A DNA stretch of 64,000 nucleotides from Peromyscus leucopus. Taxonomy: Eukaryota; Chordata; Mammalia; Rodentia; Cricetidae. How positions within the stretch are numbered: the stretch's first letter is position 1; each line of letters begins with the position of its first letter. The stretch lies in NCBI RefSeq assembly GCF_004664715.2, contig NC_051083.1, positions 98,733,661-98,797,660 of the forward strand, written 5' to 3'. Under the pieces are notes generated by a model. That model was not told the origin of the DNA. It searched no databases and saw only the letters and a program-made list of their open reading frames with translations. This document shows positions 55,886 to 64,000 of the stretch, in pieces. Both the position numbers and the translations under genes were made by a program.

Positions 55886-56811
55886 AATGGCGCCCAATGT
55901 GTTGGCAAGAGTTTCTACCTAAAACCTGAGAAAAGATTCTAAAATGGAGCTAAAAACAGCTTCTAATTGTCTCTCTCAAATGAGCGGCAGCTGCCGGTTT
56001 GAGTTACTGGCGGGTTCCTAGCATGCAAGCTCGATCTGCAGTATGGCGGGAATGAGGCCTCTGCAAGTGGCACATTAAGCTGCATGGTGGATTTAGCTTT
56101 TGCTAGTACAAAACAAAAAAGAGGTTTCTGGGCTACACGCTGCTTTGATAAGAAGCATAGACCCACTATTTCTGAGAGTTGATTGCTCCCAGAGCTGGCG
56201 GAAAACGTACCACCGCCATGTTGGGAAGCTGAAGTGGCAGAGCCAGCAGCCACAGTGCTAAGAAGGCTGCAGTTTAAAGCAATAGGCTCAAGGTAATATA
56301 AAACATAAGCCACATAAAGATGGCTACCACACAGAGAATCTGGATTATGTTCTCTTTGATATTTGTAACTGAAGAAAAACATTTGATTGCAAAAGCTGTT
56401 GAGTTATGCCAAAATGTATATTTTAAAGGTACCTTGACTTCAAAATTTGGCTATAAGGATATGTTGCTTTGGAAAAGAGGCTCTGTTTTTGTTTCTACAG
56501 AAAGCCAGAGGCTATGGATTTGTTCCAGATTAAGATACATCAGTTTTGACCAGCCAAGACACCTGAAAGGTCTCCGATGACACATGGCCCAGATGATCCA
56601 ACATCTAGAATCGTTTCAAGGCAACTGGCTCAGATGATACAGTCTCACGGACTACTCCATGATCCTAAAATTTTCTTTGTGTCCCATAAGATACAGCGCC
56701 CCTCCAGCAGGAAGTAGTAAGAGAAGCTACGCCAAATTCCAAATATACAAGCTGGCTTTGGAGATGTATGAAAGTTAAAACCTTCCTTTTTAAAAAAAAG
56801 AAAAGGGGAAG
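55886..56811 (+). mobile_element. Internal region of the young ERV: PBS, non-coding spacer, polypurine tract
   Basis: The primer binding site 'tggcgcccaatgtgttgg' begins at 55888 (tRNA-Lys type, 14 of 18 bases by my count against the Lys1,2 site). The 926-base body has no retroviral protein frame. Frames of 139 codons (minus) and 86 codons (plus) show no known domain. It ends with the purine tract 'aaaaaaaagaaaaggggaag'. Replication must have depended on proteins from another element. Compared with 34614-37707, it lacks about 1.2 kb before the purine tract. Confidence 0.95.
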
Positions 56812-57204
56812 TGCTGTGGGATGGTCTGTATGTCAAATCTGTTGCTCTGATTGGTCAATAAATAAAACACTGATTGGCCAGTGGCCAGGCAGGAAGTAGG
56901 TGGGACAAGGAGAGAGGAGAATTCTGGGAAGCGGAAGGTGGAGGCAGAGAGACACTGCCAGCTGCCGCCATGACCAGCAGCATGTGAAGACGCCGGTAAG
57001 CCACCAGCCACGTGGCAAGGTATAGGTTTATGGAAATGGATTAATTTAAGCTATAAGAACAGTTAGCAAGAAGCCTGCCACGGCCATATAGTTGTAAGCA
57101 ATATAAGTCTCTGTGTTTACTTGGTTGGGTCTGAGCGGCTGTGGGACTGGCGGGTGACAAAGATTTGTCCTGACTGTGGGCAAGGCAGGAAAACTCTAGC
57201 AACA
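56812..57204 (+). mobile_element. 3' LTR of the young non-autonomous ERV
   Basis: 393 bp, same ends as the 5' LTR, followed by the TSD tgggga at 57205-57210. Differences from the 5' LTR: t/c near 55507, g/a near 55539 and a/g near 55843. Confidence 0.98.
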
Positions 57205-57210
57205 TGGGGA

Positions 57211-58499
57211 AGTGAATGCATTTTTCTTGAGGACCTATCATTTTGTCATTATTCATTCTGAATCCCTGGTTCAATATCTGAAAAGGAGATTCTCAAATGA
57301 CCATCTAAATGATAATGTCATATAAGTATTCACAACAAAGGCTTAGATAGTGCATATAGTATTGACCCATGTATTTTAGTAGACTAAATAAGACTTTAAA
57401 TATTATTTCTTTAAAAGTAACTTGACCTTTCAAATTATCTTTCTGCTTTTTAAAAGAAATTTTTAGTTACTCCTTTTATGTGTCTACCTGTGCATACTTT
57501 TAGCATACCCTTGTTGAATAAATTATGATATATTCAGTATTTTTATTAGCTATTGGGTATGGGACTGTTGAGGTGTCTTGGGTGTAACAGAACCTTTCTC
57601 TACTCTACTGTGTTTATTTTGAGAGGTTAGGGTCTCAGGAACCCAACAGCCATCAAACCAACCCAAGCAACAGCTTCAGAGTTCTTGTCTCAAGGATTCA
57701 AAGAATAAAAACTAAGGAATGGTAGAGGGGAAGATTTGGAAAGAAGTATTTACTATTATGAGCTTGAGCTTGTGGGAGAGGGGAGACAAAGCCTCTAGGA
57801 GCATTAGTGGTCGCTAAGAGTGGGATACCATTGAACATCACTACCTTGGAGTTAACATAGCTCTAGTGAATGGAGAAAAGGATGTATTTGCTTTCGTTCC
57901 AGGTGTTAAGGCCCTTGTCGTTTCAGTCAAGCCCTGAGTATGGCTTGTAGGAAAGGGAAAGCAATCTCCTTCCTGGCACTTCCAGCCATAGCCATGGTAA
58001 AGCCAGAAACAGTTTTGGCTTGGACACTTTTGGCATCCATATCCTCTGTCAAGGACAAGGATATAGTATTTTCAATGTCACTTGAGACTTTTAGCCAAAA
58101 AAGTAACTGGTCACTTTCCTTTGAGTTCTCTTTACTCTAAACTATCTAATCAATTTCTACCTCCTGTTTTCATCACTTTAATCATTAACCTACAAATATC
58201 ACCTGCTGTTTTATCTTCAATTCTTTTAGGATGCTATTAAGCAACTTGAACTCTATAGCCTTACATAATGTATAAATGTTGTGTAAACATTGGCTTGTAC
58301 CAGAGAAGAACATGGTTCAGCTAACCCAAGAGTGAACATTTTTGGCAATCACAAAATGTTATGTAAGCAATAGATCTCTGATTTATTTAAGGATATTAGT
58401 TTTATGTTGTTATGCTTTCTTGAAGCAAGAAATAGGTATCTGACAGTTTTTAAATTCTAATCAATTATTTTTAGTTTTAATAATAATTTTGTTCACTCT
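57211..58499. other. Unassigned DNA with a moderately GC-rich core at 57560-58140
   Basis: I recognise no repeat family. A 66-codon plus-strand frame at 57940-58140 starts MACRKGKAISF and shows no known domain. The core could be single-copy DNA or a decayed LTR. Confidence 0.4.
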
Positions 58500-59880
58500 G
58501 TGAGAATTACATACAATGTATGTTGATCATATTAAACCCTTCCCTGAACTCTTCTGATAGCCTCCACTTCCCTAACCACCTCTCTCCATGTCTTCTTCTT
58601 TTCCCCATTAAACCCATCAAGTCTAATTTGTGCTGCCCAAATATCTCTGGGCATAAAACTACCCTAGATCATAATTTACCTGCTAGGGGTCATGACCTCA
58701 GAGAAAATTTATTGTCTCCCTCACAGAAGCTATCAATTGCCAAAAATTCCTTGGGTGGGGTAGGGCTTCATGTCCCTCTTCCCTGCTCCATGACAGGAAT
58801 GACAACTTGAGCTTGCCTTGGTCTTGTACATGCTGTTATAGTCTCTGTGAGTTATCATGTGCAATGAAAATATTGAGTCTGGGAAACGTTGTTCCCTTGA
58901 AGTTGTCTACCAACTCTGGTCCTTAAAATCTTTTATCCTACCTGCTGGACAATCTGAGACTTTGTGGAGAGGAGCATGATATAGATATGTTCTTCATGTT
59001 TTATTGTTCAAGTGTGTGGAAGATTCAGTAAATGGATCTTACTGTCATCTTCTGGAGGGTAACCAACAATGGTAATAGCCTGTCATATTTGGATTCTATA
59101 AGAACCCCACACCAATATCTCAAAAAGAAGTAACCCATTCTTGGTACCCAGGGATTTTATTTGCTAGCATATGGTGACTGGTAGAGTTATTGTCACCTCT
59201 ACACCATTATAGGGTAACTCCATTTAAATTCTCTGGATATATGTGTATATTTTAAGAATCTTCTATAGTAGTAGTATGACTTTTCAAGAATCCCTTAGTG
59301 TTACTTACCCCTCCCTGCATTCCTTCCTTTACTCTGCCCTCTCACCCCCACCCTCTTTAAATCTTCCTGTTTTATTATTTTCCTTTCCTCTATTATGTCA
59401 CTGCATTCTCTCTTCCCTCACTAGAAAGCATACTCCCTAAGGCCCTTTACAAGTTTTCTAATCGTGATAGGTATTCCAAATGAAACATGCACATCAAATG
59501 AGGAACTAAGATCCACATATAACAGAAAACATGCAGGAGTTATCTTGCTGGGTCTGGGTTACCCTAATCATGATGATTATTTCCAGCTCATTTTTTTCAT
59601 AGCTGAGTAATATTCCACTGTGTATATGTACCACATTTTTAAAATCTATTCAACAGCTAGGATAACTCCATCTATTTATTGTGACTCGAACAGTAACAAA
59701 CATGGATATAGAACCCTTTGGTTATATTACCAAGAATAGTACAACTAGATTATTTGATAGATCTACTTCTAGATTTTTGAGGAACTTCCACTACTTTCCA
59801 TAGTAGATACACAGTTTACATCCCACCAACAATGGGTAAGTGCTCCTCATTAGAATGGCTGAGATTAACAAATGACAACA
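58500..59880 (-). mobile_element. Old L1: 3' UTR and ORF2 C-terminus
   Basis: 'gagcttgccttggtcttgtacatgctgttatagtctctgtgag' (3' UTR), then 'catagctgagtaatattccactgtgtatatgtaccacat' and 'catcccaccaacaatgggtaagtg' (ORF2) in reverse order. Confidence 0.8.
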
Positions 59881-59929
59881 AATGCTATCTGGCACGTTTG
59901 TGGTATTTTCCCTCCATGTAATCATGGAT

Positions 59930-60020
59930 GTTTACTGCTAAATAAAGAAACTCAAGACCAAAGAGGCTGTCTCATTCAAATTCATTTGGCTGATTAATAG
60001 CTATGTCCTGAAAACAAAAA
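59930..60020 (-). mobile_element. MIR-like fragment
   Basis: 'ctaaataaagaaactcaagaccaaagaggc' and 'catttggctgattaatagc' resemble the reversed MIR core. Confidence 0.5.
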
Positions 60021-60845
60021 TCAATCTAGATTTTGGTTATTGCTACTATGCATTTATATCACTTGGCAACTCAAAGTAAAGATACCATCGAGTAGAATGA
60101 ATGAGCCTGCATGAAATTTATTACCAGCAAGGTATACTTAGATTTAAATTTAAGTTTATATGAAATATTACAGTCTAGTTGAATCATGAAATATTATTTC
60201 CTTTTCCTTTCATAAGTAACTTTGATAATTCATGGGGCATTTCTAGTTTGAACATCATGAGAGATAATAAAGCATTTACCTTGAATAACAATATTGTTAT
60301 CCAAACTTTTAAACCTCCAATTCATATTTTATTATCTTTTCAATGGATGGGATGTTTATTTTTTGAAAAGGACTCATGAGAGATTATAAAATGTGAAAAT
60401 ATCTAAATATATATAAATATTTAAATATATATACTGGTGATTTTTTGTACACTAAAATCATTATGACTTTTTTCTAAAATATACAGATGAAATTTAATGC
60501 GGAGTAATAAAACATGAAATTGAAAAGGAAATATAAATATATATAAAACTTTAAAAGCAATTCCTATAAGGTTCGACACATTCAATAATTCAGTTTTCAA
60601 TTTTATGAGCAATTTAGTCTTTTATAAAACTCATCACTTGTAACGTGAAAGGGGAATATTGATTTTGAGGTTCTTTGATATTTAAAAGTGAATCTTTTGG
60701 TGTTCAAATATAACACCTAAAATCCATAACTACTTCCATATACTTAATTTGGTTTTAGTTGAAGCATTGAATCAGAAATAAACTCACATGACTCTCTTTT
60801 GTTTTTCTGACCAAACACCATCTTGACCAGGCTGCAGTTTGCTCA
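60021..60845. other. Unassigned AT-rich DNA
   Basis: No family or gene recognised. Confidence 0.45.
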
Positions 60846-60853
60846 TTTATTTT

Positions 60854-60902
<49 letters not shown>
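60846..60902. repeat. (TTTA)n array, the tail of the following L1
   Basis: About a dozen TTTA units, which on the minus strand is an expanded (TAAA)n poly(A) tail of the L1. Confidence 0.95.
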
Positions 60903-60904
<2 letters not shown>

Positions 60905-62621
60905 TTTACATACTAACCACAGATTTTACTCTCTTCCCTCTTCCTGCCCCCCCAAACTTTCACCCCCAACCCAGCCCTCATTCCCTTCTCTGACAAGGTA
61001 AGACCTCCCATGGGGAGTCAGCAGAGCCTGGTACATTCAGTTGAAGCAAGTCCAATGCCCTCCCCTTATATCAAGGCTGTGCAAGGTGTCCCACCATAGG
61101 AAGTGGGCTCCAAAAAGCCAGCTCATGCACCAGGGATGGATCCTGATCCTACTGACAGGGGCCCCTTAAGCATATCAAGCTATACCACTGTCTCGCTTGG
61201 GCAGAGGGCCTAGTCCAGTCATATAGAGGCTCCATAACTCTTGGTCTAAAGTTCATGAGTTCTCACTAGTTTGGTTTGGTTGTCTCTAGATTTCCCCATC
61301 ATGATCTTGGTGCCCCTTGCTCATAGAATCCCTCTTCTCTCTCTTCCAAGGGACTCCTGGGCCTCGGCCTGGTGCTTTGTTGTGGATCTCAGCATCTGCT
61401 TCCATCAGTTACTGGATGAAGTCTCTATGATGACAGGGTATTCACTAATCTGATTACTGGGGTAAGCCAGTTCAAGCACCCTCTCCACTATTGCTATTAG
61501 TCTAAACTGGGGTCATCCTTGTGGATTACTGGGAGCTTCCCTAGCACCCAGTTTCTCCCTATCCCATGATGTCTCCCTCTATACTATCACAGTATCTCTT
61601 TTTTTGCTCTCCCACTCCTTCCATATTCAGCTCAACTAGCCCGTTCCCTTATGTTCTCATGCCCCAACCTCTACACTCTATTCCCCACCCCACTCCCAGT
61701 TTACTCGTGGAAATCTCATCTATTTTTCATTCCCAGGGTGATTCATGCATCCCACTTAGGGTCCCCCTTGTTAGCTAGCTTCTTTAGAGCTGTGGGATGT
61801 AGTCTGGTTATCCTTTGCTTTACTTCTAGTATCCACTTATGAGTTAGTACATACCATGTTTGTCCTTCTGAGTTTGAGTTACCTCACTCAGGATGATATT
61901 TTCTAGTTCCATCCAAATTTTCTTGCCTGAAAATTTCATGGTGTCATTGTTTTTTACTGCTGAGTAGTACTCCATTGTGTATATGTGCCACATTTTCTTT
62001 ATCCAATCTTTGGTTTAGGGGCATCTAGGACATTTCCAGGTTCTGGCTATTACAGATAATGCTGCTATGAACATAGTTGAGTATGTGCCCTTGTGGCATG
62101 ATTGAGCATTCCTTTGTATATGCTCAAGAGTGGTATAGCTGTGTCTTGAGGCAGTATTATTTTCTAATTTTCTAATGAATTGCCACACTGATTTCTAAAG
62201 TGCTGTACAAGTTTTCATTCCCAGCAATAGTGGAGGAGTGTTCCCCTTCCACTGCATCCTCTCCAACATAAGCTGTTATCAGTAATTTTTATCTTAGCTA
62301 TTCTGACAGGTGTAAGATGGTATCTCAGAAGCATTTTGATTTGCATTTCCCTGATGACTAAGGATATTAAGCAATTCCTTAAATGTCTTTAAGCCATTTG
62401 AGATTCTTCTGTTGAGAATTCTCTGTTTAGTTTTGTGGCCCATTTTTTAATTAGATCATTCAGTATTTTGATGTCTACTTTCTTGAATTCTTTATATATT
62501 TTGGAGTTCAGCCCTATATCAGATGTAGGGTTGGTGAACATCTTTTCCTATTCTGTAGGTTGTTGTTTTGTCTTACTTACTGTGTTCTTTGCCTTACAGA
62601 AGCTTCTCAGTTTCAGGAGGT
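60903..62621 (-). mobile_element. L1 3' half (ORF2 C-terminal part and 3' UTR) of a twin-primed insertion
   Basis: The 3' UTR matches 53300-54107 in reverse. From 61830 up, the reversed ORF2 is visible: 'gagttacctcactcaggatgatattttc', 'ctgctgagtagtactccattgtg', 'gctattctgacaggtgtaagatgg', 'gccttacagaagcttctcag'. At about 62622 the orientation flips. Confidence 0.93.
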
Positions 62622-63180
62622 CACAGACTACTATATCTAGCAAAACTTTCAAACACCATAAACTGAGTGCACAAGACATTACAAGATAAAACCAGATTTA
62701 AACAATACCTGTCCATAAATCCAGACCTACAGAAAACACTAGATGGAAAACTCCAACCTAAGGAAGTTGGATGCACCCATGAAAACACCGGCAAATAGAC
62801 AATCCTACAGCAGGAAATGCCAAAGATGGAAAAATATATATATATACACACACACACACACACTACCACCAAAAGATAATAGGAATTAACAATTACTGGT
62901 CATTAATATCCCTTCATATCAATGGGCTCAATTTGTCTATAAAAAGACACAGGCTAATAGAATGGATACAAAAACAGGATTCATCCCCTTCTGCTGAATA
63001 CAAGAAACACACCTCAACTTCAAAGACAGACACTACTTCAGAGTAAGAGGCTGGGAAAAGACTTTCCAATCAAATGGACTTAGGAAGCAAGCTGGTGTAG
63101 CTATCCTAATATCTAACAAAATAGAATTCAAGCTAAAATCAATCAAAAGAGATTGGGAAGGTCATTTCATTTAAAATACA
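62622..63180 (+). mobile_element. Inverted 5' segment of the same L1 (ORF1 end to ORF2 start)
   Basis: Plus-strand ORF1 C-terminus ('ctatatctagcaaaactttcaaacacc', 'ggaaaactccaacctaaggaagttgg'), a TA/CA tract at 62833-62862, then the ORF2 start ('aatgggctcaatttgtctataaaaagacac', 'caagctggtgtagctatcc'). The inversion relative to 60903-62621 is the twin-priming signature. Confidence 0.9.
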
Positions 63181-63950
63181 ATGTGTGTTGATACAGAGAA
63201 GATGTGGAGGAGCTGGATCTGACCCTGAGGCCATTTCTCTGAGAAATGGTTCTCATAGTTTTGGATGGTCCTTTACAAGCAGGCAAGGGACAGAAGTAAT
63301 CAGTACTTCTTCCTAGCTATCATGCCAGGAACCACAACAGTGACTAGACCAGCAAGATCTCCACAATAGAGCAATAGTGGCACTCTCATTTTGGGGTAAC
63401 CAGCAGCTGTCTAATTGGACTTAGAGTTTGCTCAATAGGTGCGGATCTATGCCTGGTACTGTAAATGTAGCCAACTACCAACAGCTAGAGGGCTGATGGA
63501 CCTATGAGGAAAATCTGTTACTGCCATTTCCCCCAAACAAACATAATTTCTAACTGTATTCTAAATATGTATCTATATACTCAGAGATAAGTGTATCTCT
63601 CAGGTTTCATCAAAGAACCTTCATTTTACATCATATGGAGATGATGACAGATACTAGCAAGTGGTCAAAATGCAATGTGCCTAATTGCTAACTCTACAAC
63701 ACCCTATATTTAAGGCTCAGTAAACACTGTGTAAGAGAGAGCACAAAGACTTTAAGAGCCAAAACAAGGATACCTATTGTTAGATAGTGTTCGTTGGGTA
63801 TGACAAAGAAAATGCAGCCATGAAGTCTCAAGAAATTAGGCTGCCTAAACAAGACCAGCATGATAACAACACCAGTGGACAAGTCCAAGTGCAGAGGTAA
63901 GCTCCACATGATCTAAACCCTAGATGAGGAGGTACAAGTAGTTTCATGAA
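63181..63950 (+). mobile_element. L1 (Lx-type) 3' UTR
   Basis: 'gcaatagtggcactctcattttggggtaacc', 'tgcctggtactgtaaatgtagccaac' and 'gcagccatgaagtctcaagaaattaggctgcctaaacaagacc' are Lx 3' UTR words in plus order. The window ends just after it. Confidence 0.8.
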
Positions 63951-64000
63951 GTTCTTAATTTAAAAGGAATATATGCTCCTTTAATCAGTATGTTTGCATT

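Noticed and set aside
55963..56382. 139-codon minus-strand frame inside the young ERV
   Set aside because: It lies antisense to the ERV and shows no known domain. Its counterpart region in the older ERV is not open.
1..64000. CRISPR array, bacterial operon or plasmid features
   Set aside because: The repeat content is that of a rodent nuclear genome. The only regular arrays are microsatellites.

Overview
The window looks like intergenic or intronic nuclear DNA from a cricetid rodent (the deer mouse, vole and hamster group). The B1 copies carry a tail-proximal block of the type 'aggcgcaaagctacac', which I know from cricetids. There is also a rodent ID element, many Lx/L1 3' ends, and several LTR families of a type I associate with Cricetidae. 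I find no functional protein-coding, rRNA or tRNA gene. Nearly every long open frame lies inside an L1, an LTR or a simple repeat.

Layout. 0-6 kb: ancient L1M DNA, one ID SINE with a perfect target-site duplication (TSD), an old L1 3' end and an antisense solo LTR with a perfect 6-bp TSD. 6-8.5 kb: a composite endogenous retroviral element. It has an LTR and primer binding site, then a fragment of a cellular receptor-kinase gene (TGFBR1-like, exon 1 joined to exon 4), then a retroviral 3' region and a different LTR. 8.9-17 kb: a pile of L1 fragments, including a rearranged element with two successive ORF1 regions. 17-34 kb: older L1, B1, B3, MIR and MaLR copies with long GA, CA, CT/GT and ATT arrays. 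34.3-38.1 kb: an old non-autonomous ERV with two solo LTRs nested inside it. 38-54 kb: ancient L1M, Lx-type L1 3' ends in both orientations and an IAP-like solo LTR nested in an L1. 54.5-57.2 kb: a MaLR LTR, another ERV LTR and a young, structurally complete non-autonomous ERV whose two 393-bp LTRs differ at three positions. 57-64 kb: unassigned DNA, an old L1, a twin-primed (5'-inverted) L1 and an Lx 3' UTR.

The most interesting object is the TGFBR1-derived insert at 6.7-7.0 kb. It keeps the signal-peptide exon spliced in frame to the kinase N-lobe exon, skipping exons 2 and 3, and all three visible internal deletions are in frame. It lies between a retroviral primer binding site and a 3' module that recurs in two other ERVs of this window, so it looks like a cellular mRNA fragment captured by a retroviral lineage. 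Family names come from recognition by eye, not database searches. Edges without a stated TSD are approximate.
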